A model generated the notes under the pieces. The model was not told where the DNA came from, ran no database searches, and saw only the letters and a list, made by a program, of their open reading frames with translations. Below, in pieces: positions 33,449-44,849 of a DNA stretch of 64,000 bases (position 1 is its first letter; every line of letters starts with the position of its first letter). The position numbers were made by a program, and so were the translations under genes. Source of the stretch: Maratus speciosus (taxonomy: Eukaryota > Arthropoda > Arachnida > Araneae > Salticidae); assembly GCA_963932465.1 (NCBI GenBank), contig OZ010786.1, positions 599,095,038-599,159,037 on the forward strand, given 5' to 3'.

Positions 33449-34754
33449 CTAGGGGGCTCGGCCCCCTACGAGCTACGCTCGCCAACCCCCGTCCAGACAC
33501 CGCAGACTCTAAATGCACGCTAATTTGATCTGTTTTAAAGATATTTCGAAAGATTGAATTATAATTTAAAAAACAGTGGCGATCTCCCTATAAACGAATT
33601 TCTATTCATTTCTCTTTGATTGGGGAATTTTAACGCCAAATCCGCTGCGGTACTACTTGATTATCCTGTCGACCAATTTCGCCAAATTTATAAATCGCCA
33701 AACCACTCGCCAAATTATACAAATTGATATAATTTTTATTTTAAATAACGAAAGAACAAATAAATTCGTACAACATTAATAAAAACACAAATAAAACGTC
33801 GAAATAAAAATAACTTGATGACGTATACACCTGTAACAACATTTCAAAATAAGCTAATATAAAAGGAATTAAGTAAAGAGAGTCTTTGTCTCCTGGTATT
33901 TTTTAACAAAGCGAAAAGAAAGTTCTTTTAAATGAGACATTTTAAATTAATTTTCAAAATATCAAATAAATGTCTAGCGCAATTTCTAAATTTAAACTTT
34001 TTTGCAATATTATTTTGTGTTCATTTTATGTAATAACTATAATGTGACGTAAATATGACGTAATTTCTCCTAAGACTTCTAACGCATGTTAATGAATTTA
34101 TTATTTTACAATATCCTTTCTCCTATAAAATTCACGTGTATACTTTTTATGACGTAATTTTTAATAAGTTCCTGCTTTTTATACGTAATTATTTAATACT
34201 AATTTGAAAGTTTTTTTACTGTTTATAATAGTCACGTGTAAATAAATTTTTAATTTGAAGCAAACATTATTGCTTGCGCTTTTTATACAGATGGCAACAT
34301 TTTAAATTAATACAATTTTCTGAAATCTGTAAAAAATATCTCTAGAAATGCTGAAAATTTGAATTTAAAATAGAAATAAAACCTGAAAAAATGAGTCAAA
34401 ATAAAAAAATTAATGCAATCTGCACTCCGGCAAATTCTAACGCATAAAATGATCTAAAAATGATTACACTGCCCTGTATAGTTTTTGCTGCTATAAAACT
34501 TTTTTAGTGGAACGATTTTGTCCAACTTTAGCATTAAATAACTCTTAAAATAATTCTTCGATTTGAAAACTGTCTGCATCAGCGTATTTATCAAACATTT
34601 CTGTATAAAACCCCCGATTTTCATGTTTTTGTATGCATTATTTTTGTTAATATTAACGAAGAAAGGCCTCCGGTCACAAAAAAATCAAAACCGGCGGCGG
34701 CGGCGGCGGCGGCGGCGGTGACAGCGGGAGTTACTTTTTTTTAGAATAGAGAGA
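33449..34754 (-). mobile_element. Helitron family HB, inner copy nested in its own family
   Basis: Minus orientation, 5' TCTCTCTATT at 34754, 3' CTAG at 33449. Removing it rejoins AAAATGTT and TTATTTAAAAGG, exactly the uninterrupted sequence in copy 1 near 24616-24635. The site is therefore T/T instead of A/T, unless the first T belongs to the target. It has a (CGG)9 tract at 34691-34717 and carries a shortened GGTAYTAC MITE at 33649. Confidence 0.87.
33649..33838. mobile_element. GGTAYTAC-type MITE, shortened, inside Helitron HB
   Basis: Starts GGTACTACTTGATTATCC and keeps the CGAAAGAACAAATAAAT block, but ends after GACGTATACACCTGTAAC, lacking the distal ~95 bp and one TIR. The Helitron at 46646-48082 has the same shortened MITE at the same place. 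Confidence 0.8.
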
Positions 34755-37254
34755 AACATTTTAAATATATCGTTTTTAATCTGACGTAATTTTCACCAAA
34801 CTTTTCTTTCCCTTTTTAATATTCACGTGAAAATGCTTTTATTAGAAATGAAATATTATTTGCGCTGTCAAAAAAAAAAAAAAAAAAAATAGTTGAAAAG
34901 TTCATCTCAAAATATCAAGTAAATGTCTCGCGCTATTTTTAAATTTAAACTACTATTTTGCAATATTATTTTTTGTTCATTTTACGTAATAAGTGTAATG
35001 TGACGTAAATGTGATGTAATTTCTCCTATTTAAGACTTCTAACGCATGTTAATGAATTTATTACTTTACAATATCCTTTCTCTGTTAAAATTCACGTGTA
35101 ATTATAGATGAAGTAATTTTCAATAAGTTCCTGCTTTTTATACGTAATTATTTAATTCTAATTTGAAAGTTTTTCTTTTCTGTTTATAATAGTCACGCGT
35201 AAATAAATTTTTAATTTGAAGCAAACATTATTGTTTCCGTTGTTGATACAGTTTGGCAACAGGTTAAATTAGTACAATTTTCTGAAATAAGTAAAAAAAT
35301 ATCTCTCGAAATGCTGAAAATTTGAATTTAAAATAGAAATGAAACCTCGAAAAATGAGTCAAATTAAAAAAATAAATTATTTCTGCACACCGGGAAATTA
35401 TAACGTATAAAATGATCTAAAAAGTATTAAATTCCGATGTATAGTTTTTGCTCCTATAAAACTTTTTTAATGGAACGATTTTGTCCAACTTTAGCATTAA
35501 ATATCTCTTAAAATAATTCTTCGATTTGAAAACTGTCTACATCAGCATGTTTATCAAACATTTCTGTATAATACTACCAATTTTCATATTTTTGTATGCA
35601 TTATTTTTCTTAATATTAACGAAGAAAGACCCCCGGTCACAAAAAATTCAAAACCGGCGGCGGCGGCGGCGGCGGCGGTGACAGCGGGAGTTACTTTTTT
35701 TTAGAATAGAGAGATACATAGCTAAATGGAATCCTTTTGCCATTTTACTGCAGTGACTGTCAAAAGAAATTCATTTGAAAATTACAGGGTTTTTTTTTAT
35801 TCATATAGAACAGAAAAATACATGTCGAAAAGGCTGCATAGCATCACAGAAAAATAAAATTATTATGATGTGTTAATTCATTCAAAAATAATTGCATTAT
35901 TTATGGTAGTCTGTCCGTATGGAACAAAATTTTATTGGTTATAACAGAAACAACAAATGAATTTTATCTGTATAACAGTTACCATATTTAAATTTTTCCC
36001 GTGCCAGAAAAATTAGCTTACGTGCCAACTCTGGCACGCGTGCCATAGGTTCGCCAACCCTGCCCTAGAGGGTTGAAAACCCCTAGAGAGACAAAAACTT
36101 TCTAAATTGCGATTTATGAGGTACTGAAGAGGCTAGAAACTTTAAATATAGCACGGTAGTTACTTATAAAATATAAATGTCCTCTATGAACAGTCGAAAA
36201 TAAATTCAAAATTAAAAAGGGGTGAAGCGAAAGGAAGGAGCGAAAAGCATTCTAAAAGAGTCTTAAATTACGATTTCTATGGAATCTCAGGAAATAATAA
36301 ACCAATTACAGAAGTTATTGGCTTCGAATCAAGAGTGATAGTCCCTGATCCTATACGGGCTATATTTTATGCCGGTGTCGCTACCACCTGGTTGGCAGGA
36401 ACAACAAGACAGCCTTTAAGAACATCTAAATTCCGTTTTCTATAGAATATTAGAAAATACCAACCGATTTCAAGGTTAATGTTGGCAAATTAATGGTGAC
36501 AGTCTCTGTTTCAACATTTTTCGAGACGTTCTATTTCAACTCTGCTTCGGCGTTTTATGTTGGTGCTGCTAACACCAGAGAGGTGGTAGACTGTTAGACA
36601 AGAAGCTTGGAATTTGACATGACGGTTAATTTTAAGATGTAAATGTGTTAAGATAGTTTCTAAAAAATTCAAAACTTCAAATGAATACTGAAATGAGCGT
36701 ATGAAATGAACATAAAAGTCTCAAAATACTTTCCAAATTATCATTTATTTGGAATTAGTTTTAGTTCATCTTATTAATTAAAATCTCATTTCTGTCTATT
36801 GCACTTTTATAATGAAGTTTAGTCAAACTGTGGCTTAATTTGTAATTTTTGAATTATTCAAAAAAGTGTTCTTCTTATGAAAAATAGTCATGCAAATATC
36901 ACTTGGCATATTTCAACCATTACGCGAGCAAAGCCGCGGAGTTTGCTAGTAATTGTATAAATACGTAGTAGGGGAGCTAGGGGATGTATGGGACAAGGGA
37001 TGGATGGGATGTTCTCAATATTTCAGGCAATAAACATTTATTTTAAATTGCTTCCTAACCCCATATACCTCTACCACAGTGTGCTTCAGAACTAAAAGTA
37101 GGACCACATTGCTGTTTTCATTTTCCTTCAAAGTTGCATTTTCTGATATCTCTGCTTAAAAGTAAGTTTTTTTTTTTTACATTTGAAGATGTGAAAAATC
37201 TTATACAATATAAAAAATTAAGCTATGTTGTAGTTATTTATTTTAAGGTTCAAT

Positions 37255-37856
37255 ATCAATAATTAAAATGAATGAATAGTAACCATTGTGACAAAATAAT
37301 TTTTGAGGTAAAATGGCTGAGAAGGGATGTTATGCATCATGGGGATGATTGGGACATTTCAAATGGGGATGAATGGGACATTCTCACTCCTCCCTAGAGA
37401 TGTTGAAAATTTTATTTATTAATTAAATAGTATTATATAGGATGATAAATCAATAATTTACGTCAATTAATAGTATTAAATAGTATTATATGAATTGTTA
37501 TTGTTTAAAATATCTGAGTGTTACTTATTGTATTGTTATAATTATTAATGGATTATCAATAATTAAAATGAATGAATAGTAACCATTGTGACAAAATAAT
37601 TTTTGAGGTAAAATGGCTGAGAAGGGATGTTATGCATCATGGGGATGATTGGGACATTTCAAATGGGGATGAATGGGACATTCTCACTCCTCCGTAGAGA
37701 TGTTGAAAATTTTATTTATTAATTAAATAGTATTATATAGGATGATAAATCAATAATTTGCGTCAATTAATAGTATTAAATAGTATTATATGAATTGTTA
37801 TTGTTTAAAATATCTGAGTGTTACTTATTGTATTGTAATAATTATTAATGGATTAT
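37255..37856. repeat. 300-bp tandem duplication, about 99% identical
   Basis: Bases 37255-37554 are repeated at 37555-37854 with about three differences (CCTCCCTAG/CCTCCGTAG, TTTACGTC/TTTGCGTC, TGTTATA/TGTAATA). Each unit has two GGGGATGAxTGGGACATT motifs. Either very recent or maintained by conversion. Confidence 0.92.
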
Positions 37857-37986
37857 CAAAAAATTGGTACTAAAACTTAATCAAAATAGATAAAATTGAT
37901 AAAAATAGTGTATGTGTATTGATCAAATGGGGGAAATTACATTGAATTTTGAAATGTTGCACAAATAACTCCCCACCCCTAACATA

Positions 37987-38157
37987 TTGGGTCAATCGGA
38001 AAGTCGGGTCGTGTTAGGAAAATCAATTCGTACCGGAAAATTCAATCATTTAATTATTAGACATTGATTCCGATATCTAATGTCTAATAATTATCGGGCA
38101 GAATTTTCCGGTACGAATTGTTTTTCCCAAAACGACATGACTTTCCGATCGACACAA
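37987..38157. mobile_element. 171-bp palindromic MITE, TA TSD
   Basis: TTGGGTCAATCGGAAAGTC at 37987 is inverted at the right end (GACTTTCCGATCGACACAA, ending 38157), with TA on both sides. Inner arms AATTCGTACCGGAAAATTC also pair. It is almost wholly palindromic and non-coding. Confidence 0.85.
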
Positions 38158-38278
38158 TAATTTCCGTTCTGCATGTTTCTACGATACATTTAATTAATAT
38201 TAATTAATAAGTTATGATTGAAAATTATTAGCTATGCTATATTTAAAAGACATTTTGCACTTTCATTTCAAATCTAAA

Positions 38279-38404
38279 ATGCCTCATAAGTGGAAAAAAA
38301 GAAGAGGTTGATAGCCGAAGTCCGCATTAAAAGTTAAAACTGCAATAAAAGAAGTTATTGAAAAAAAAAACATATCGATTCGTGCTGTAAAATCATATAT
38401 TACA
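38279..38404 (+). pseudogene. N-terminal remnant of pogo-type transposase (psq HTH)
   Basis: ATG at 38279 gives MPHKWKKRRG, two stops, then TAIKEVIEKKNISIRAVKSY in the same frame. This resembles the start of pogo/Tigger transposases (MPRxxKRK...AIxxVxxGxxSIRxAxxxY), the DNA-binding psq helix-turn-helix. Nothing further of the protein is recognisable, so the rest was deleted or has decayed. It lies inside the TA-flanked element at 36971-38722. Confidence 0.6.
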
Positions 38405-38725
38405 AATATAATTTTCATATAAGGTTATAATTATAAATTTTAATTTGGTAAAATTGAATACAGGGAGGAAAATCTTTGTGTCCCATCCATCCCTATTAAT
38501 GTCCCATTCATCCCTGCTGTGGGGATGATTGGGACAGGGAGGAACGTTTTTTTGATTTCATAATATTTTTATGAATAAATCATAATCTAGAATAAATATT
38601 GTTCATATATGTTGGCAAATACCCAATGTATGAAATGTGATATATAATATTGATAGTAACTTAAATGAAAAAATATAAAAAAATATTTTTGTGAAAATGT
38701 CCCATTCATCCCCTACCTCCCATAC

Positions 38726-39640
38726 ATATAGTCGTCGTCTGGGTCCGTCCGTCTGTCTGTCTTCATATAACAGCGAAACCGAATGGTTTGAAATTTAATA
38801 TATGAGAACCCCAGAAGCCAAGGAGTATAAGTGACAAAATTGATAAAAATTGAGCTAAGTGCACACGCTATTTGGAAATACGGCTATTTGTTTGGAGGTA
38901 AAGAAATATAATAGACCGAGAGGCGACAGCACAGACAATCAACTCATCGAGTTCACGGCTGAAATTCCAGAATTAGTTAAAACTCGATTCGCATACTAAA
39001 ACACAATCGGTCTGCCAAGTCATATCTTGGTGGAAAACACCCGACAACCTGATTTTAGCGGCTGACTCGTAGATTTATCATTGTGTTTTCCTGCACCCAA
39101 AAATATGAAAACACAATGATAATCCTACGAATCAACCTCTTAAATCGGGTTTTCAGATGTTTTCCACCGAGATATGATTTGGCAGACCGATTGCGTTTTA
39201 GTATGCGAATCGAGTTTTAACTAATTCTGGAATTTCAGCTGTGAACTCAATGAGTTGATTGTCTGTGCTGTCGCCTCTCGGTCTATAAGTGATTTCCTAA
39301 TTATGTGATGCGTCTAGAGGTAACTACTTAAGCTCTTTAAACTATTTAACGACTTAACCTCTTTAATCCCTACTTAAATAATAATTAAAAAAAAATACAT
39401 TGTACTCCACTTTTCTTTCACTATTATTGAAATAGGAGTTCAAAAACCGCTATGATATAAGCAACAGTTTATATTTTAATTCAGTCAATTAATATTGATG
39501 TTTAACTTTGAAGTCAATTTACTCCAAATCTAAATTTTGTCACTTGTATCGCTTGGCTTCTGGTGTCCCCATATATAATCGTTGCAGAATTTTATTGAGT
39601 CATTTCAAATTTTATGAAAATTTAATCAAAACAAAAAGAT
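38726..39640 (+). repeat. Dispersed repeat R1, plus copy (matches 46390-48190 in reverse)
   Basis: TATAGTCGTCGTCTGGGTCC through GAAACCGAATGGTTTGAAAT matches the reverse strand at 48085-48170. GAGTCATTTCAAATTTTATG near 39598 matches the reverse strand near 46600-46630. ATAAATACGTAG at about 36957 also belongs to R1, separated by the 36971 element. Inside, GAACCCCAGAAGCCAAGGAG (38806) and CTTGGCTTCTGGTGTCCCC (39555) form an inverted pair around the palindromic MITE. Confidence 0.65.
38914..39283. mobile_element. Near-perfect 370-bp palindromic MITE, TA TSD
   Basis: GACCGAGAGGCGACAGCACA at 38914 is exactly inverted at 39283, with TA at both flanks. The two ~180-bp arms pair with few mismatches around a short centre near CACCCAAAAATATG (39095-39108). 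A diverged, truncated relative lies at 1163-1478. It would form a very long hairpin if transcribed. Confidence 0.9.
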
Positions 39641-39659
39641 ATTAATAAAAGTCTTCTTC

Positions 39660-39830
39660 ATTCTTTTAAATACTATCATACGTATTTAATTCAATGATAT
39701 CCCATGATAGGTAATGATTCTAGGTTGCCATGATGATTATTCTATTGAATCCTATCATACGTAATTACTTCAATGATATCCCTTGATAGGTAATGATTAT
39801 TAGGTTGTCATGGTGATGACGTCCTATTTA
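39660..39830. repeat. Two tandem units of about 80 bp
   Basis: CTATCATACGTATTTAATTC / CTATCATACGTAATTACTTC each followed by AATGATATCCC, TGATAGGTAATGATT and AGGTTG. Two copies only. Confidence 0.8.
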
Positions 39831-41247
39831 AGCCCTAGTATTTCCGTATTGCTGAATTTAATATATAGAATCGTAATAATTTTTGCATTAATGTATTTTT
39901 GCATAAGAGGGCAATAGCTTTGCACCTCATTTGACATGTTTGACGTACAATTTCCGATTTGTTTACCAACTGAATAGGAGCGAGTGTTAAAAGCCTTAAT
40001 AAGCTTTATTGTAAATTCAAATAATTCTATTTAAAATTAATATAAAAGAAATTTTAAGCCTTTTTCGTTGCAAATAAATTCTTCGGGGAGGTATTGACGT
40101 TATAGTATCAACCAAATTATTTTTTGGCATTTTTCGCATATGTTTACAAATGTTTGATTGCCAAAAATGTCTTCCCAGTATAGCATACGTCGAAACAGCT
40201 TAGTTTGTGGATCTTTTAACCATTTATGTACTGAATTATGAATTCATGAAAATTTTGTCTTCTGAAACATTTTTCGTGACTTTTTTAAACGACGTTAGGA
40301 GATTTAAATAATCATTTAATAAATTTTAGAAGGATTGAAGTATTTAGAAGGATTCATTAAATTTGAATTTATAGAGATTTTGTTAAATATATTAAAACCA
40401 CACACAAATTTTTTATTTTAAATACTTTTCTTAGAATTTTGTAGAATTAGGAAATGTACGAATATAATGTTCTTACGATAGAAATATATAAATATATTTC
40501 CGTAATTGAAAATCCCCCCCCCCCCCTGCAACGCTAAGAAAGCTAAAAAGATGCAAAGGCAAAAGAAATCATCCTTTTAACAATATTTTTGTTTTGTGCA
40601 AACAATAATGCTTTTGGAACAAGATAAAGTAATGCATTTATAACTCATTCAAATCTGTATTACTACTAATCGATGTATTAAATGAATTTTATAACAAGTT
40701 ATTTTAATGGTACTTATAAGTACCGTCAGTAGATAAAGGGTTAAATGACTTTCATTGCATAGATTTGTTTAGTCCAAATTCTTGTATAAAAATTGAGGTT
40801 AAACAAGTCTGACGATCTATATCAACTGTAGTAGGTAGTCCTTTTATTATGACAGCATTAGCATTACGCTTTTACATAGTCTCATTCCAGTAAATTCGTA
40901 TGAATTTTAAAAATTTCTTTGAAACTGTTTTTTTTTTTTCAACGCAGTAAACGTATTCAAAAAGTAAAGATCAAGGGCGGATCCAAAAAGTCTCTAAGGA
41001 GGGGACTAGTGATGTACCCATCTTCCATCTCTAACGACATGGCAATGTTGTCAAATTGTACAATTTTTTATTTAAAAAAGCTTTTTTTTTCGGCTAGTAG
41101 TCTTCGCCTTTTCATTCACACAATATCTACCATTAAATAAAACGAATAATGCCATTCTAAAATAGTGGTAAACATGTAAAAAAAAATAAAAAAGAAAGAA
41201 AAGAAAAAGAAAAAACCTCCAATTTGACAATACTGTGCTAAGATTAG
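39831..41247. other. No gene seen
   Basis: GCACCTCATTTGACATGTTT (about 39926) recurs in reverse near 46375, extending R1. A C run lies near 40507-40517. Short frames have no recognisable similarity. Confidence 0.5.
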
Positions 41248-41249
41248 TA

Positions 41250-41703
41250 CCGGGTCAGCCAAAAGTTCGTTACAACTTTAAAAACTCATAAAAAGTAAGA
41301 AATTGGGATAAAGGAGTGCGGTTTGTAAGAAAGGGCTCACAAGGTAGTCGTATTTTTTTATCAGCAAAAAAAAGAAAAAAAATTAGTTAAAAAGTCACAT
41401 CTAGAGGGCGCTGACGACCCGAAACGCAATGAACAGGACAACAATACGCTCCATTCATTTGTTCTTACAATAACAAATGTTCAACATGACCTCCAGAACA
41501 TTCTACGACACAACAGTTGTCCTGTTCATTGTGTTTCGGGTCGTCAGCGCCCTCTACCTATGATATTTTAACTTTTTTTTTTTTGCTGTTAAAAAAATCC
41601 GACTACCTTGTGAGCCCTTTCTTGCAAACCGCACTCCTTTATCATAATTTCTTCCTTTTATTTATGAGTTTTTAAAGTTATAACGAACTTTTGGCTCACC
41701 CGG
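41250..41703. mobile_element. Palindromic mariner-type MITE, TA TSD
   Basis: CCGGGTCAGCCAAAAGTTCG at 41250 is inverted at 41703 (one mismatch), with TA flanks. Internal arms AGGGCGCTGACGACCCGAAA and its inverse meet around 41400-41560. The whole 454-bp element is a long imperfect palindrome. No transposase. Confidence 0.88.
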
Positions 41704-42199
41704 TACAAATGCGTTTGTGCAAAGCGTATTTTCTGCATGAAACACAGATTGAATCATAATGAAAATGCCAAAGGTTAGGCGGGCTACAGACAAGTTGTAG
41801 GCAGGCCAAATATGGTCCGCCGAAAATTTTAAATTTTAAAGGAAATTCGGCAAATCGGTATACAGTGTTGAATTCAGATACTTTTCTCCGGGAGTGATTT
41901 CTGTGGCTCTGAGGGCAGTGGCGTAGCCAAGGGGGGGGGGGTCCAGGGTGTCCGGACACCCCCTCCCCCCCCCCCCCCCGAAAGTAGACCTGGTTTACTG
42001 AATCATGGATACAAATACAACAGCAAATACTGCTAAAACAGAATCACAAAGGATCTATAAAAAAATTCCGCTTTAGAGAGGTATTCGTCTTAAAAGGTAT
42101 AATTCAAAGGTATGCCTTTTTTCGGGACTATGACCTTTTCCGTTTTAAGCAGGTTTTCGTTATAAACAATTTCCGTTTTCACAGTATTCCTTAAAACTG

Positions 42200-42502
42200 C
42201 AAAAAAGTACGCACTTTCCAAAATTTTTTCTTTCACGTACCCCTTTCTTAGGTTTTTCATTTCGAAGTACCCCCATTTCTCATAAACACACCCCCTTACC
42301 CCCTCCACTCAAGGAGATAACGTAAACATGCTTTTTTTCGTTAGTAATCTTCTTATCACAACCATATTATAAATTGGTGCAAATTACATTGATATTCCTA
42401 ATATTTTTGTGACTTCCGCCATTACGGATATTATTTTCACATACCCCCTGCAGACCCGCCAAGTACCCCCAGGGGTACACTACCCCAGGTTGGAAACCAC
42501 TG
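42200..42502. mobile_element. Truncated hAT-like end
   Basis: The right end AGGTTGGAAACCACTG at about 42487-42502 is preceded by CCCCCAGGGGTACACTACCC and other CCCC-rich blocks typical of hAT subterminal regions. I could not find the matching left terminus. Confidence 0.5.
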
Positions 42503-42603
42503 CTATAACACCACCTTTGAAGAACATAAATCTATTACAGGAAAATCTCTGAAGATGACCTATCTCAAAGGAAAACAATTCAAGGTTCGTGAAAGCAACA
42601 AAT

Positions 42604-43262
42604 AACCAGGGAGCGATAGGGAGAATGGAAGCTGGAGAGACACTCTTAGGGGTCTTTAAAGACTTAAAAATAGCCAAAAGCGTCATATCAAGAATCTGGA
42701 AACGGTTTAAAGACACTGGTATAATGTCCACAGACAACCAGGTCAAGGTAGAAAACATACCACAATAGGGTTTCAGGACTGTAATTTGCCAACGATTGCT
42801 AAAAGAAATAGGCAATTGACGTCAGTTCAGATTGCAGGGCGTTTGCTACAGTAACAAGAACTCGACTATCCTGGTTTACTGTGAGTGACACTCTGCAAGG
42901 AAACCCATGATTTGTGTTCCACTAATTCCGGTAGCGAAATGCGCCGTGGTGCAGAGATCATCGTCATTGGAGTACCACGGACTGGAGCCGAGTTCTCTTT
43001 ACCGATGAATCACGATTTTGTTTAGAGAGTTACTACAGACGTGTTATCATATGGAGGGAGAAAATCACACGCAATAAGGCTGCAAACATCCCTGAAAGGC
43101 ATCGATACAAAGGTCGTGGAATCATGGTATGGACGGACATCATTTTGAATGGCCGCAGTAACCGACACATTTTTACCAGTGCAACTGTGAATGCTAAAAT
43201 ATACAGAGATGAGGTTCTTGATCCTCCTGTCAAGTTGTTTAAGGGTGCAATCGGAAGATTCG
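42604..43262 (+). pseudogene. Tc1-like transposase, frameshifted and truncated
   Basis: Frame one gives AIGRMEAGETLLGVFKDLKI then AKSVISRIWKRFKDTG, the first HTH of Tc1-type transposases, ending at a stop at 42765. A decayed middle section follows. From about 42974 a frame gives HWSTTDWSRVLFTDESRF, with the first catalytic Asp at 43004-43006, then IPERHRYKGRGIMVWTDIIL, IFTSATVNAKIYRDEVLDPP and KLFKGAIG. This matches the conserved Tc1 core (RYxGxGxMVWxGI). The sequence then breaks where the second catalytic Asp (MDDN-like) is expected. No TIRs were found. Dead copy within the hAT at 41916-45672. Confidence 0.85.
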
Positions 43263-44638
43263 GAATTTTATGATTATTAATGGTCTAGAAGGGCGCTACC
43301 CCCTTCCACGGAACTTCTAAGTGTCCCTTCCAGAGCTGCATAAATCCAACCCGTCCGAAGCTTACTGCTGAACTTGGAGAATGTTCTAAAACTATTTCGA
43401 ACCATCTAAAATAAATTGGCTGAGAAGTACAAAAACATAAAGTACCATGAACCATTTTTTACACATTCTAATACTTCCAAAAAAGTGCTAATCCATCACA
43501 AATAAACTTGTTACAAAAATTTAACTTCCAAAAAGACGACCAGATATCGGAAGCAACTATTAGATCGAATATGGTATCAAAAGTGGCGAGACATGAAACA
43601 TGGAAACCCAAAAGAATTATGGCTGAATAAGACAATTGTAACAAAACTGCTTTTTCCAGCATGAACTATATTTGATGTGTGTGCTTCTTACATTACTAGT
43701 TTCTGTAGTTGAAAATGCAAGATCTTTTTCTTAAAGTTAAAACCTTCCCACATAGCATTTTTAGTTTGCAGAAAATTTGCAACAGTCTTGCTCTGAAAAC
43801 CTGCAGAGTTGCACTAAGCTCAGCATGACAAGACTGAAAGTTCATAACAAGACTGCAGCAAGATAACGCAAACGCCGAAGTCACCACATTTTGAACTTGC
43901 AGCTAACTTGTCGTGCAAGTTAAATTCATACTATATCAAATTTATTGCAAATTAACGGCAAACAAGTAATCAAAACTACTGCAAACTTACTGCAAAGTAG
44001 TAATCTTTCCATGTCACACTATAAGTTTAACCCCTTCGAAGGGGTCCATAGACCTGATCAAGTCTATTGTGAAGGTGCATGTATCGGTTTTATCGCCATA
44101 AGCAAGTTTAGGTAATATTTGTACTTTTCATTTCGAGCATTTTTTGGTATTTAATATTTATAGCGTTTAGAAAAAGCGGTGCCTACCGAATAAAATTTTT
44201 GCAATATCTGCGTATGTGCTGATTGTCTATTCTCTCAACAGAGAGATTTTTTGCTTTCGTCACTTTCGTGAATTAAAGACAGTCTTGCATCACTTTCACG
44301 ACAAACTACTCATGGAAGTGGATGATGGTATACCTTGCGGGAGATTTGCTGCGAATTTCTCAATTCAAATTTGTCACGGCAAGATAATATCAGAAAAATC
44401 AAACTTGTTGCTAATTTTCATGCTATCTGGGTTATCTCAAAAACTCCCATGGGGAGCGCGGCTGATCGCATGAACGGCTCATGCGATTGACACTTATGTG
44501 AAATCGTTATCCAATATCTATTACAGCAAAAGTTCTTAATTCAATGACAAGAAACTAAACATGGAAATTGCTGTTTTAAACTTAACCACTTGATCCTAAC
44601 TTTATTGTAGGCAAATATTATGTAATATGAAACTTGAT
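43263..44638. other. Unassigned sequence inside the nested hAT, no gene seen
   Basis: Short open frames on both strands lack recognisable motifs. ACCCCTTCGAAGGGGT at about 44032-44047 is a perfect 16-bp palindrome. Confidence 0.45.
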
Positions 44639-44642
44639 TTAA

Positions 44643-44849
44643 CCCATTCGCTGCCAAAACTATAAAGTAAAAATTTTCAAATTTTTTGTTAAAATTTGTT
44701 TGCTACCACAAATTCAGAAAGGTAAATTTCGCTTTACTAATACAGCGAAATTTCTGCCAATAAATGAGGCAATTTCTTTCATTCTAAAATATGACAAAGT
44801 AATTAATAAATTAAAGCCACGAGTATACTCGTGGAGGACAGCGAATGGG
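44643..44849. mobile_element. TTAA-flanked MITE (piggyBac-type target)
   Basis: TTAA at 44639-44642 and 44850-44853 flanks a 207-bp sequence with ends CCCATTCGCTGCC and GGACAGCGAATGGG. A perfect 18-bp palindrome (CCACGAGTATACTCGTGG) sits at 44817-44834 near the right end. Size and layout parallel the TTAA MITE at 19382-19582. Confidence 0.78.

Larger units (their letters stand above)
33133..35714 (-). mobile_element. Helitron family HB, outer copy, interrupted by another HB copy
   Basis: Minus orientation: TCTCTCTATT starts at 35714 after A, and CTAG ends at 33133 before T. The interruption at 33449-34754 leaves 1276 bp, almost the same as copy 1 (1274 bp). Its 5' (CGG)8 tract lies at 35655-35678. 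It sits inside the hAT at 32679-36062. Confidence 0.87.
32679..36062. mobile_element. hAT-type element with exact 8-bp TSD, hosts Helitrons
   Basis: CCCTAGAG is duplicated exactly at 32671-32678 and 36063-36070. The left end is CAGGGTCGGCGAACC and the right end GGTTCGCCAACCCTG (one mismatch when inverted). Subterminal CACGTGCGCGTGCC and GGCACGCGTGCC also mirror each other. Without the Helitrons the element is about 0.8 kb and non-coding. Confidence 0.92.
31359..36640 (+). repeat. Tandem ~305-bp units inside Helitron HA (split by the hAT)
   Basis: Unit starts near AATCTCxGxxAxTACCxAACC occur at about 31359, 31668, 31976, 32268 and 32569 and, beyond the hAT, at about 36285 and 36445. Each has ATTTTATGTCGGTGCCACTA, a GAAATTTGGAATGGTAGTTA block and AAAAGCGTTCTAAA. 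Divergence grows towards the 3' part. Confidence 0.82.
31310..36949 (+). mobile_element. Helitron, family HA, interrupted by a hAT
   Basis: Begins TCTATACTAATATTATATAG after A, the widespread arthropod Helitron 5' end, and ends GCGAGCAAAGCCGCGGAGTT then TGCTAG followed by T at 36950. This gives the expected A/T target. The hAT at 32679-36062 occupies 3.38 kb, so the original length was about 2.25 kb. The rest is almost entirely tandem units of about 300 bp and there is no Rep/helicase, so it is non-autonomous. Confidence 0.85.
36971..38722 (+). mobile_element. pogo-like non-autonomous element, TA TSD
   Basis: GGGGAGCTAGGGGATGTATG begins at 36971 after TA. The inverted CATTCATCCCCTACCTCCCA ends at 38722 before TA. 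GGGGATGATTGGGACA motifs recur internally. It contains a tandem 300-bp duplication, a nested 171-bp palindromic MITE, and the N-terminal remnant of a psq-type HTH transposase. The 1752-bp length includes these additions. Confidence 0.72.

Noticed and set aside
38726..38770. GTCCGTCCGTCTGTCTGTC stretch as a CRISPR-like or regulatory repeat
   Set aside because: It is a short simple repeat in a dispersed element found elsewhere in the window.
42480..42815. 111-residue minus-strand frame
   Set aside because: Antisense to the Tc1 pseudogene on the plus strand.
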